Assembly (NCBI RefSeq): GCF_006335015.1
Contig: NZ_VDGT01000001.1
Coordinates: forward strand, 1 to 64,000
Origin: Streptomyces sedi
Lineage (GTDB): Bacteria; Actinomycetota; Actinomycetes; Streptomycetales; Streptomycetaceae
Direction of reading: 5' to 3'
DNA length: 64,000 nt
Of the stretch, positions 14,757 to 22,805 are shown one piece after another; position 1 is the stretch's first letter; each line of letters starts with the position of its first letter. Position numbers and translations under genes: made by a program. The notes under the pieces were generated by a model. The model did no database searches. It was not told the DNA's origin and worked only from the letters and a program-made list of their open reading frames with translations.

Positions 14757-17084
14757 CTAGCGCACCGTGGCCGAGGCTCCGTGAGAAGAGGTGACCGTGG
14801 CCGTGGGCGTGGGCTCGCCGGCCGTCGGGGAGGCGTCCGGGCCGCCGTCGTCCCCCTCGGTCGGCGGGTCCTCCGGGTCCTCCGTGGGCGGGTCCGGGTC
14901 CGGGTCCTCGGTCGGCGGGTCGTCCGTCGGGGGGTCCTCCGGGTCGTCCGTGGGCGGGTCCGGGCTCTCCGTCGGCGGGTCGGTGTCGCCGCCACCGCCA
15001 CCGCCGCCGCCGTTCTGACCGCCGCCGGCGCCGTCGTCCGATCCGCCGGACTCCGAGGGCGTCGGGTCCTCGGTGGTCGGGTCGGGCGGTGGGGGCTGCT
15101 CGGTCGTCGGGTCCTCGGTCGGCTCGGGGGTCGTCGGCTCGTCCGAGGTCGGGTCCTCGGTGGGCTCCTCCTCCTCGGTGGCCGGTCCCTCCTTCTCGGT
15201 CTCCTCGACGGTCGGGGCGTCCTCCTCGCTGGTCGCCGGGTCGTCGCGGGTGACGTTCTCCGTGTCGTCCTCCGGGTCGCCCGAGGTCAGGCCGAGGGCG
15301 ACGACGGTGCCGAGGACCGCGGCGAGCAGCGCGCCGGCGCCGGTGGCGACCGCGTTGCGGCGGTTGCCCCGGGTGAACATCCGGCGCAGCGTGGCGCCCG
15401 ACTCCTCGGGCGAACGCCCCCTGATGGTCAGGGTCAGCTCCGTCTGGCCGGGCGGCTCGGGGGCGCGCAGCCCGACGGGGGTCTCGTCGCCGTTCACCTC
15501 GGGCGGCGGCTGCTGGGTGACGGCCGCCTGGGCACCGAACGGCGGGGTGTGGGCGGGCGGCTGCGCCGGCGCCCTGGTCAGGTCGTCCACCAGCGTCAGG
15601 GCACGACGGCCGGCGACCGCGCCGCCGGCGTCGGAGAGCACGCCGCGCAGCGCCGTCGACGCCTCCAGCTCGACGCGGGCGCGCGCCAACTGCCCCTCGC
15701 AGATGGCGAGCACGCCCAGCTCGTGGTGGAAGTAGGCCTCCTGGGCGACGGCCCCGCTGGCCCTCGCGGCCTCCTGGCCGGTGCGCAGGGCCCGCTCCCA
15801 GGCGCCCCAGCGCAGCCCGGCGGCCAGCAGCGGGGCGGTGCGGCGCACCAGCTCCGTGGTCTCGGTGTGCAGGGAGGCCTGCTGGGCCGCGCGCAGCGCG
15901 GCGAGCACCACGTCGGCCTGGGCGACGACCTCGTCGGCCGAGGTGCCGGACTCGGCGAGCCACCATGAGTAGTGCCGGGTGAGCGCGGCCGTCCTGGCGG
16001 CGCCCTCGGCGGCCAGTTCCGAGCCCTCGAACGCGGCCGTCGCGGCCGGCTCCAGCCTGCGCCGGCGGCCGACCCGGGTGAGCAGCCCGCAGTCGTCCAG
16101 CTCGGTGTGGGCGGTGGCGGCCTCGGCGTCGCCGGTGAGCGCGGGCAGCGCCGCCGGGTCGGGCAGCTCGCCGCCGAGCGCCAGGCCGATGCGCAGAAGC
16201 TCCCTCGCACCGTCGGATATCGAGGCGGCCAGCGTGGTGACCAGCGCGTCGACCGAGGGCAGCGGCCCACGGCCGTCCAGCGCCCGGTACCGCAGCACGG
16301 CGCCGGCCTGCACGAAGTGGCGCGGCAGTCCGCCGCCGGCGCGGCCCAGCTCGTCGGCCCACTCGGCCTCGGCCGCTGTCAGCTCGCGGGCGACCGCGAG
16401 GGCCAGCAGCCGGCGGCCGGCCTCCGGGCCGATGCCGGCGACCGGCTCGTCAGCGACGCCGGAACTGGCCCCGGGCGCCGGCGCCTCCGGGCGCTGGGCC
16501 AGCAGGAAGGCGCACTCGGGCGTCGCGTTCAGCAGCTCGTCGAGGGCGGCGCCGCCGAACTCCACGTCGTCGAGCACCACCACGGCGCCGACCTCGCGCA
16601 GCGCGGAGCTCAACTCGGTCGGGCCCGGCCGGTAGTTGGCCACCTGGTGGACGGCCGCGTACAGCTCGTGCAGCAGGTCGCGCGGGGTGCGTCGGTGGCC
16701 GCTGAGGCGCACCACCCCGTCGGGGGCGAGCGTGGCGCAGTCCTCGGCGACGGCGGCCAGCAGCGCGCTGCGTCCCGCGCCTGACGGGCCGGTCAGCCGA
16801 ACGGAACGGCCGCTGGCCAGCAGCGAACGGAGCCGGGCGCGCTGCTCCTCGCGGTCGAGTAGCGGCGGTCCCGGCTCGGGCTGGCCGGCGCCCGTGGCGG
16901 CGGTGCGGCGGGGGGCGGGTGGTCTGCGCCCGGGCGGGCAGGGCACGATCTCGCTGCCGTCCACGGGGTTGATGGTGAGCAGGAAGTCACCCGCGACCAG
17001 CCAGGTCGCCCGCTCCGACCCGTCGCCCGCGCCGCTGTGCTGCGCTGGCCGGTCGGCGGGCTGCGAGGGGTGGTTGAGGTCCAT
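14757..17084 (-). CDS. Membrane-anchored P-loop NTPase with acidic Pro/Thr-rich outer tail
   Basis: The protein has 775 residues. Residues 75-300 form an AAA/NB-ARC-like ATPase core: Walker A GPSGAGRS (99-106) and Walker B VVVLDDVEF (168-176). Helical, TPR-like repeats (about 330-500) follow, with ALRTGQEAARAS and LAICEGQLARARVELE segments. A single membrane helix near 578-598 (GALLAAVLGTVVALGL) precedes about 175 residues of Asp/Pro/Thr/Glu repeats (DPPTEDPEDPPTD units). Topology: NTPase inside, acidic tail in the wall. Homologues sit next to nucS in Streptomyces as 'ATP/GTP-binding protein'. The role is unknown; STAND-like signalling or wall contact is inference. Confidence 0.75.
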   Translation of the reverse strand: MDLNHPSQPADRPAQHSGAGDGSERATWLVAGDFLLTINPVDGSEIVPCPPGRRPPAPRRTAATGAGQPEPGPPLLDREEQRARLRSLLASGRSVRLTGPSGAGRSALLAAVAEDCATLAPDGVVRLSGHRRTPRDLLHELYAAVHQVANYRPGPTELSSALREVGAVVVLDDVEFGGAALDELLNATPECAFLLAQRPEAPAPGASSGVADEPVAGIGPEAGRRLLALAVARELTAAEAEWADELGRAGGGLPRHFVQAGAVLRYRALDGRGPLPSVDALVTTLAASISDGARELLRIGLALGGELPDPAALPALTGDAEAATAHTELDDCGLLTRVGRRRRLEPAATAAFEGSELAAEGAARTAALTRHYSWWLAESGTSADEVVAQADVVLAALRAAQQASLHTETTELVRRTAPLLAAGLRWGAWERALRTGQEAARASGAVAQEAYFHHELGVLAICEGQLARARVELEASTALRGVLSDAGGAVAGRRALTLVDDLTRAPAQPPAHTPPFGAQAAVTQQPPPEVNGDETPVGLRAPEPPGQTELTLTIRGRSPEESGATLRRMFTRGNRRNAVATGAGALLAAVLGTVVALGLTSGDPEDDTENVTRDDPATSEEDAPTVEETEKEGPATEEEEPTEDPTSDEPTTPEPTEDPTTEQPPPPDPTTEDPTPSESGGSDDGAGGGQNGGGGGGGGDTDPPTESPDPPTDDPEDPPTDDPPTEDPDPDPPTEDPEDPPTEGDDGGPDASPTAGEPTPTATVTSSHGASATVR

Positions 17085-17293
17085 GGGTCAGAATCTCTCG
17101 GCAGTGAGTGCGGCGACGCCGCCCGATGATGGTGCCCACGCTACCTGTGGGGTGTGACAGAACGAACCTCGGTACCGCTAATTCCGTGAGCGGTGGCTCC
17201 CGTTGACCGCGTCGCGTGGGGCGAGGGCGCGGGCCGGTGCGGCGACGGCCGGGGGCCGTCCTTCGGGTTTCCCGACGCCGGAGGGCGGGCGGG

Positions 17294-17791
17294 TCAGGAG
17301 GCGATGGTCAGCACCCGGTGCAACCGTGCTGCGACCAGCACCCGCCACATCCGGGGCGGCACGTCGCGCAGCACCAGCCGCCGGCCGGCGCGTCCGGCCC
17401 TGCGGTGGACGCCCATGATGACGCCGAGCCCTGTGGCGTCCCAGGCGTTCAACCCGGCGATGTCCAGCACCAGGTCGCCCTCGCCCGAGTCGACGGCGTG
17501 GTGCAGCGCGACCCTGGCGTCGGCCGCGCTGTGCACGTCGAGCCGGCCGCCGACGACCAGCGCGGCGGCGTCGCCGGTGATCCGCAGGCAGGGGCCGTCG
17601 GTCGAGGGCGCCGGGGGTTGGGAGAGGGCGGAAAGCAGGGTGCGCGGCCTGGCGCGCCGGCGGTCCTCCTGGCGGCGCCGGCCCTCCGCGGGCGCGCCCG
17701 CCGAACTGGCTGTGCTGATGAGTGCGTTGATGGTGGCGATGGCTCTTCCGTCGCTCTTTCGGTGTCGGTGCGTGTGGGGGTGAGGGGACAA
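17294..17791 (-). CDS. STAS-domain protein (anti-sigma factor antagonist-like)
   Basis: The C-terminal 100 or so residues form a STAS fold: LRITGDAAALVVGGRLDVHSAADARVAL, then LDIAGLNAWDATGLGVIMGVHRRA and LVLRDVPPRMWRVL. The usual phospho-acceptor Ser of SpoIIAA-type proteins (DSxGL) is replaced by DATGL, so a Thr could serve. The start is unclear: no ATG or GTG lies close before the domain. TTG 17791 (165 residues) is the nearest candidate, without a clear ribosome-binding site, and an ATC at about 17742 has a better purine-rich leader. The N-terminus is low-complexity. The locus matches a STAS gene at the same place in S. coelicolor. Confidence 0.65.
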   Translation of the reverse strand: MSPHPHTHRHRKSDGRAIATINALISTASSAGAPAEGRRRQEDRRRARPRTLLSALSQPPAPSTDGPCLRITGDAAALVVGGRLDVHSAADARVALHHAVDSGEGDLVLDIAGLNAWDATGLGVIMGVHRRAGRAGRRLVLRDVPPRMWRVLVAARLHRVLTIAS

Positions 17792-17894
17792 CGATGTCCC
17801 GGGGACGGCGTGGCCGGGGTGCGGCGGCTGCCGTTTCGGCGCCGGGCGGCGGGTGACCGCGCCGGTGCGGGGTGTGGCTGGGCCGGGCGTCGGG

Positions 17895-18743
17895 TCAGTG
17901 GGGGTAGAAGCCCTGGCCGGTCTTGCGGCCGAGACTGCCGGCGTCGACCATCCGCCGCATGATCTCGGGCGGGGCGAACTTGCCGTCGGAGGACTCGCGG
18001 TGGATGTTCTCCGTGGCGTGCAGCAGCACGTCGACACCGGTGAGGTCGGCGGTGGCCAACGGGCCCATCGCGTGGCCGAAGCCCAGGCGGCAGGCGGTGT
18101 CGATGTCCTCGGCCGTGGCGACGCCGGACTCGTAGAGGCTGACGGCCTCCATGACCAGCGCGGTGATCAGCCGGGTGGTGACGAAGCCGGCGACGTCGCG
18201 TTCGACGACGATGACGGTCTTGCCCGTCGACTCGGCGAACTCCTTGGCGAACGCCAGGGTCTGGTCGCTGGTCAGGTGGCCGCGCACCAGCTCGCAGAGC
18301 GGCATCAGCGGCACCGGGGAGAAGAAGTGGGTGCCGACCACGCGGTCGGGGCGTTCCGTCGCGGCGGCCAGCTTGGTGATGGGGATGGCCGAGGTGTTGG
18401 AGGCCAGCACGGTCTCGTCCTTGACCAGGCCGTCGAGGGTGCGCAGCAGTTCGCGCTTGGTGTCGGCGTCCTCGAAGACGGCCTCGACCACGAGGTCGGC
18501 GTCGGCGGCGGCGTCGAGGTCGGTGGTGGTGGTGATCCGGGCCAACGCGGCGTCGGCGTCGGCCTGGGCGACGCGTTCCTTCTCGACGAACTTGGCCAGT
18601 GAGGTCTCCACCGCTCGTCGCCCCCTGGCGAGCGCGTCCTCGGTGAGGTCGCGCAACACCACGTCCCAGCCGGCCTGGGCGGCGACCTGGGCGATGCCGG
18701 AGCCCATCAGACCGGCACCAACGACGGCGAGCTTCCTGGCCAC
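17895..18743 (-). CDS. 3-hydroxybutyryl-CoA dehydrogenase
   Basis: The protein has 282 residues. The N-terminal Rossmann fold begins VARKLAVVGAGLMGSGIAQ (GxGxxG at about 9-14), followed by the dehydrogenase signature with HFFSPVPLMPLCELV and the C-terminal helical domain GPLATADLTGVDVLL. It reduces acetoacetyl-CoA or oxidises 3-hydroxybutyryl-CoA with NAD(P)H. GTG 18743 is chosen because GGGAG lies 8 bases upstream and the family starts there. In Streptomyces the enzyme can feed butyryl-CoA for polyketide extender units or PHB; the context does not decide. It is preceded by the TetR gene on the same strand (112-base gap). Confidence 0.88.
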   Translation of the reverse strand: MARKLAVVGAGLMGSGIAQVAAQAGWDVVLRDLTEDALARGRRAVETSLAKFVEKERVAQADADAALARITTTTDLDAAADADLVVEAVFEDADTKRELLRTLDGLVKDETVLASNTSAIPITKLAAATERPDRVVGTHFFSPVPLMPLCELVRGHLTSDQTLAFAKEFAESTGKTVIVVERDVAGFVTTRLITALVMEAVSLYESGVATAEDIDTACRLGFGHAMGPLATADLTGVDVLLHATENIHRESSDGKFAPPEIMRRMVDAGSLGRKTGQGFYPH

Positions 18744-18855
18744 GAGTGATCTCCCTTGATACACGGCGACTCCGGGGAGACTAGACCCTAGCGGCCACGG
18801 GCCGTTCGTGGGGGGAGAAGAGACACGCGTCACGACCGGTGGCCCCCGCCCGCCG

Positions 18856-19572
18856 TCAGCGGGTGGAGCGGCGGCAGCGGAACTCCTCGTCGTCGGAGGG
18901 GGCCGGCCGCGGACGCCCACCCGGCTGGGCACTCTCGTCGAGGGGGCGGCGGGCGAAGTCCCGCACCTCGTCGCTGAGCAGCCGTTCGCTGAGGTCCAAC
19001 CTCCGCAGCAGGTCCGCCCGCAGCTCCTCCACGTCGTGCCCGGCGCGGTACGCGTGGCGCACGGTCTGGTGCAGGTTGGCGTGCACGGCCATCAGGTGGG
19101 CGGCGACCAACTCGGGGAGTGGGTCGCCCGGCTCACTTCCGGTCTCCTGGGCGAGGGTGCGGCCGAGTTGGGCGGTCGTCTGGTACTGCATCCCCATCAG
19201 CCGCGCCAGCAGCGAGTGGGAGCCGGTCACCACGGCGACGAACCGGTCGAACCCGTCGACCATGCCCAGGTTGACCGGACGGCGGTCGATGTCCTCCCGC
19301 AGCCCGTCGAGGACGGCCTCGGCGGCGGACTGGCCCGGCGCCCGGTCGCGCACCCGGGCCGAGGGGCGGTCGACGGTCTCCTCCTCGCGGTCGAAGAAGA
19401 GGTCCTCCTTGGCCGGGAAGTAGTTGTAGACCGTGTTCACCGAGACCTCGGCGGCTTCGGCCACCTCGGCGACGGTGACCGCGTCGAAGCCGCGCTCCAT
19501 GAACAGCCCGGTGGCCACGTCCGAGATGTGCTGTCTGGTCTGCCGCTTCTTGCGCTCCCTCAATCCGGTCAT
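18856..19572 (-). CDS. TetR-family transcriptional regulator
   Basis: The protein has 238 residues. The N-terminal helix-turn-helix (about 12-58) shows the TetR pattern TRQHISDVATGLFMERGFDAVTVAEVAEAAEVSVNTVYNYF, broken here only by single variations. The C-terminal helical ligand domain is followed by an Arg/Pro/Ser-rich tail. ATG 19572 (MTGLRERKK) is preferred over ATG 19581: TACGAT at 19580-19585 is a good -10 that would place the transcript start at 19572, i.e. leaderless. It is divergent from the ABC exporter at 19654 with only 81 bases between starts, so it very likely represses that exporter and itself. Confidence 0.85.
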   Translation of the reverse strand: MTGLRERKKRQTRQHISDVATGLFMERGFDAVTVAEVAEAAEVSVNTVYNYFPAKEDLFFDREEETVDRPSARVRDRAPGQSAAEAVLDGLREDIDRRPVNLGMVDGFDRFVAVVTGSHSLLARLMGMQYQTTAQLGRTLAQETGSEPGDPLPELVAAHLMAVHANLHQTVRHAYRAGHDVEELRADLLRRLDLSERLLSDEVRDFARRPLDESAQPGGRPRPAPSDDEEFRCRRSTR

Positions 19573-19653
19573 GCGGGGCATCGTAGCGTTTCTTGACCAA
19601 CTGAAAACTTGGGGCGATTGCATTTTTGCAGAGCCTCTGATTTTCTGGCGCCC
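19573..19653. promoter_or_regulatory. Shared tetR / ABC exporter promoter region
   Basis: This 81-base AT-rich gap contains TACGAT (19580-19585, minus strand -10 for tetR), a TTGACC (19593-19598, plus strand, -35-like), imperfect CCAA...TTGG arms (19597-19612) and a TGCA-TTTT-TGCA element near 19620-19631. These are candidate promoter and operator parts; no exact TetR operator is recognised. Confidence 0.45.
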
Positions 19654-20436
19654 ATGACAGCGATCCTCAGCACGCACGACCTGGCGCTGACCTTCCCCAC
19701 CAAGAAGGGACCGGTCGAGGCCGTCCGCGGCATCGACCTGACCGTGGAGCAGGGCGAGATCCTCGGCTTCCTCGGCCCCAACGGCGCGGGCAAGAGCACC
19801 ACCCTGCGGATGCTCACCACCCTGCTCCCGCCCACCCGGGGCACGGCCACCGTCGCCGGCCACGACCTGGCCACCGAGCCGCGCGCCGTGCGGCGGAAGA
19901 TCGGCTACGTCGCCCAGTCCGGCGGGCTCGACCCGCAGGAGCGGGTCCGCTCCGAACTGGTGCTCCAGGGCCGCTTCTACCGGCTCAGCCGCGCCGAGGC
20001 CGAGGCCAGGGCCGAGGAACTCGCCGTCGACCTCGACCTCACCGAACTCCTCGACCGCACCTGCGCCGAACTCTCCGGCGGCCAACGGCGCCGGCTGGAC
20101 ATCGCCATGGCCCTGACCCACCGGCCCGCGCTGCTGTTCCTGGACGAACCGACCACGGGGCTCGACCCCGGCAGCCGCGCCGACCTGTGGCAACTGGTGC
20201 GCCGCATCCGCGACGAGGGCACCACCGTCTTCCTCACCACCCACTACCTGGACGAGGCGGACGCCCTCGCCGACCGGCTGGTGGTCGTCGACCACGGCGA
20301 GATCGTCGCCGAGGGCACCCCGAGGGCCCTCAAGGAGCGCTACGGCGGCTCGCCCGAGGCGACCCTCCAGGACACCTTCATCGCCATCACCGGCCACGGA
20401 CCGCGCCGCGAGGAGTCCGCGCCCCTCGCCGTGTGA
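19654..20436 (+). CDS. ABC exporter ATP-binding subunit, DrrA-like
   Basis: The protein has 260 residues. Walker A GPNGAGKST (about 43-51), signature LSGGQRRRLD, Walker B LLFLDEPTTGLDPGSR and switch His in TVFLTTHYLDEAD are all intact, with GYVAQSGGLDPQERV in the Q-loop region. This is the DrrA/daunorubicin-resistance type ATPase that powers two-gene drug exporters. ATG 19654 fits the family start; no ribosome-binding site is visible, so the mRNA may be leaderless. The permease gene follows after 63 bases. It is probably controlled by the divergent TetR regulator. Confidence 0.88.
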   Translation: MTAILSTHDLALTFPTKKGPVEAVRGIDLTVEQGEILGFLGPNGAGKSTTLRMLTTLLPPTRGTATVAGHDLATEPRAVRRKIGYVAQSGGLDPQERVRSELVLQGRFYRLSRAEAEARAEELAVDLDLTELLDRTCAELSGGQRRRLDIAMALTHRPALLFLDEPTTGLDPGSRADLWQLVRRIRDEGTTVFLTTHYLDEADALADRLVVVDHGEIVAEGTPRALKERYGGSPEATLQDTFIAITGHGPRREESAPLAV

Positions 20437-20499
20437 CCCCGGAGCCGCCCCCGCGTCCCGCACCGCCCGATCCCAGCCCGCCGAAAGGCCCAGCCCACC

Positions 20500-21273
20500 A
20501 TGCGCACCACGCCCACCATGACCGCCGTGTTCGCGGACTCCCTCCTCGTCTTCGAACGCTACGCGCGCCAGACCCTGCGCTCACGGATCAACCTGATCTT
20601 CGGACTGATCCAGCCGATGCTCTTCCTCGGCTTCTTCGGCCCCCTCCTCCGGGACGTCCCGCTGGGCCGCGAGGGCGACTCCTGGCAGATCCTCGTACCC
20701 GGCCTGCTGGTCCAACTCGCGCTCTTCAGCTCCGCCTTCGCCGGCTTCGGCATCCTCATCGAGAAGCAGCACGGCATCATGGAACGCATGCGGGTCACGC
20801 CCGTCAGCCGCACCGCGCTGCTGCTCGGCAGAACGCTGCGCGACGTCGCCCTGCTGGTGGTCCAGTCGCTGATCCTCGTGCTGGCCGGTGTCGCCTTCGG
20901 GCTGCGGGCGCCCGTGCTCGGCGTGCTGATCGGCTTCGTCCTCGTCGCCGTGCTGGCCGCCTCGCTCGCCTCGCTCTCCTACGCCTTCGCCATGCGGGTG
21001 AACAGCCCCCAGGAGTTCGCCCCCGTGATCAACTCCATCAACCTGCCCGCGATGCTCCTCTCCGGCATCCTGCTGCCGATGGCGCTGGCCCCCACCTGGC
21101 TGGACGTGATCTCACACTTCATCCCCTTCCGCTATCTCGTGGACGGTGTCCGCGCCGCCTTCGTCGGCGACTACGGCGACAGCGCGCTGGCCACCGGCGC
21201 CCTCGCCGCCCTCCTGCTCTCGGCCGCCTCCCTCACCCTCGGCATCCGGCTCTTCCGCCGGGCCGGCGCCTGA
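20500..21273 (+). CDS. ABC-2 exporter permease, DrrB-like
   Basis: The protein has 257 residues with six predicted membrane segments. An ABC-2 signature is visible: FEKQ-like ILIEKQHGIMERMRVTPVSRTALLLG after the second helix, and NLPAMLLSGILLPM later. ATG 20500 has GAAAGG 11 bases upstream; ATG 20518 is a possible alternative. With the ATPase upstream it forms a drug/lipid-type exporter. Confidence 0.87.
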   Translation: MRTTPTMTAVFADSLLVFERYARQTLRSRINLIFGLIQPMLFLGFFGPLLRDVPLGREGDSWQILVPGLLVQLALFSSAFAGFGILIEKQHGIMERMRVTPVSRTALLLGRTLRDVALLVVQSLILVLAGVAFGLRAPVLGVLIGFVLVAVLAASLASLSYAFAMRVNSPQEFAPVINSINLPAMLLSGILLPMALAPTWLDVISHFIPFRYLVDGVRAAFVGDYGDSALATGALAALLLSAASLTLGIRLFRRAGA

Positions 21274-21295
21274 CCCCGCCCAGTAGGCTCCCGGC

Positions 21296-21868
21296 ATGGT
21301 CAACCTCACCCGGATCTACACCCGTACCGGAGACAGCGGCACCACCGCCCTGGGCGACATGAGCCGGACCGCCAAGACCGACTCGCGGATCTCCGCCTAC
21401 GCCGACGCCAACGAGGCCAACGCGGCCATCGGCACGGCCCTGGCACTCGGCCACCTCCCCGAGGAGGTCGCCACCGTGCTGGTGCGCGTACAGAACGACC
21501 TCTTCGACGTCGGCGCCGACCTGAGCACCCCGGTCGTGGAGAACCCCGAATACCCGCCGCTGCGCGTCGAACAGAGCTACATCGACCGGCTGGAGGCGGA
21601 CTGCGACCACTTCCTCGCCTCGCTGGAAAAGCTCCGCAGCTTCATCCTCCCCGGCGGCACGCCCGGCGCCGCCCTCCTCCACCTGGCCTGCACGGTGGTC
21701 CGCCGCGCGGAACGCTCGACCTGGGCCGCCATGGAGGAGCACGGCGAAACCATGAACCCGCTCACGGCCACCTATCTCAACCGGCTCTCCGACCTGCTCT
21801 TCATCCTCGCCAGGTCCGCCAACAAGGAGACCGGCGACGTGCTCTGGGTCCCCGGCGAGAACCGCTGA
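21296..21868 (+). CDS. ATP:cob(I)alamin adenosyltransferase, PduO type
   Basis: The protein has 190 residues. The N-terminus carries the ATP-binding TRIYTRTGDSGTTALGD motif (about 5-21), and the helical bundle includes NEANAAIGTALAL, NDLFDVGADLS, RSFILPGGTPGAALLHLACTVVRRAER and YLNRLSDLLFILAR, the complete PduO/MMAB set. It transfers 5'-deoxyadenosyl from ATP to cob(I)alamin to make coenzyme B12, needed for example by methylmalonyl-CoA mutase. ATG 21296 matches the family start, 22 bases after the exporter. Confidence 0.93.
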   Translation: MVNLTRIYTRTGDSGTTALGDMSRTAKTDSRISAYADANEANAAIGTALALGHLPEEVATVLVRVQNDLFDVGADLSTPVVENPEYPPLRVEQSYIDRLEADCDHFLASLEKLRSFILPGGTPGAALLHLACTVVRRAERSTWAAMEEHGETMNPLTATYLNRLSDLLFILARSANKETGDVLWVPGENR

Positions 21869-21916
21869 CGCCCCCGCCCCGCCCGGAGGCGCCGGAAGGC
21901 CCCGCGGCCGGGAGGC

Positions 21917-22636
21917 TCACCTCCCGCGCTCCGCGTCGGACCGACGCCACACCCCGGGCGGGGTACCACCGCCGGGAGAGCCGCCGAAGCTCTCGGGCCC
22001 GCCGGGGCTCCCCGACCGCCGGCCCGCGTCCGGGGCCCGCCAGACCACCTCCGGCGGCTCGTCACCAGCCGGCGCCGCCCCGGAAGCCGCCTGCTCCTCC
22101 CCTTCCTTGGGGCGCTTCGGCCAGAGCGTGTACGACAGGGCGATCAGCCCGTGGATACCGAGCGCCCGCAGCGCCATCCACTGCGCCGCGACCATGCCCT
22201 CGTCCGCCTCGGGCCCGGATATGTACCACCGCAGCAGCTGCGCGACGGCCACCGCTATCAGCACCGACACCAGCGTCAGGCCCCACAGCCGCCACTCGTG
22301 CCGCGCCCTGGCCGCGCCGTACCTCGGCGGCTTCGCCGGCCTCGGCGCCCCGCCGAAGCGGTGCGCCGCGTGACCGTCCGCCCAACGCACGAGGTAGTGC
22401 CCCCAGCCGACCGTGAACCCCAGATAGAGCACGGCCAGGCTGTGCCCCGCGCTCATCTCCCCGCCGTCCCGCAGGTCGATCGCCGTCACCGTCAGCAACA
22501 GCACGTCGATCAGCGGAACTCCGAGCAGCAGCGCCCCGCCCAGCCGCCGCCTCCGCAGCAGATAGCGCACCGTGAGGCCACCGGCCAACACCAGCCAGAA
22601 GGCCACCTCGGCCGCCAGGATCAGGCCCACCATCAT
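21917..22636 (-). CDS. Integral membrane protein of unknown function
   Basis: The protein has 240 residues. The first 180 hold about five membrane helices (VGLILAAEVAFWLVLAGGL, LLGVPLIDVLLLTVTAI, LAVLYLGFTVGWGHYLV, WGLTLVSVLIAVAVAQLL, ALGIHGLIALSYTLW), and the last 60 are a hydrophilic Gly/Pro/Glu tail. ATG 22636 (MMVGLIL) is chosen because it starts the first helix and has GAGGGGGG about 10 bases upstream. No family function is recognised. It lies convergent with the adenosyltransferase and divergent from the kinase gene. Confidence 0.7.
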   Translation of the reverse strand: MMVGLILAAEVAFWLVLAGGLTVRYLLRRRRLGGALLLGVPLIDVLLLTVTAIDLRDGGEMSAGHSLAVLYLGFTVGWGHYLVRWADGHAAHRFGGAPRPAKPPRYGAARARHEWRLWGLTLVSVLIAVAVAQLLRWYISGPEADEGMVAAQWMALRALGIHGLIALSYTLWPKRPKEGEEQAASGAAPAGDEPPEVVWRAPDAGRRSGSPGGPESFGGSPGGGTPPGVWRRSDAERGR

Positions 22637-22805
22637 CGCCTCGTACCCCCCTCGGACTCTCCGGTCAGACGTTCCCCTCCAGGGTCGCCCACCCATCCCC
22701 CTCGCACGTCACCCTCGGTGACGATTCCCTGACCGGCGCCTGCATCCTTCGATGTAGATCCGACGACGGTCCCGCCGAACCCCCCGCCCGTGCTCGAATG
22801 TCTCC

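Noticed and set aside
14860..15150. Regular short repeats that could suggest a CRISPR or tandem array
   Set aside because: They are in-frame codon repeats for Asp/Pro/Thr/Glu units of the membrane NTPase tail, with no unique spacers.
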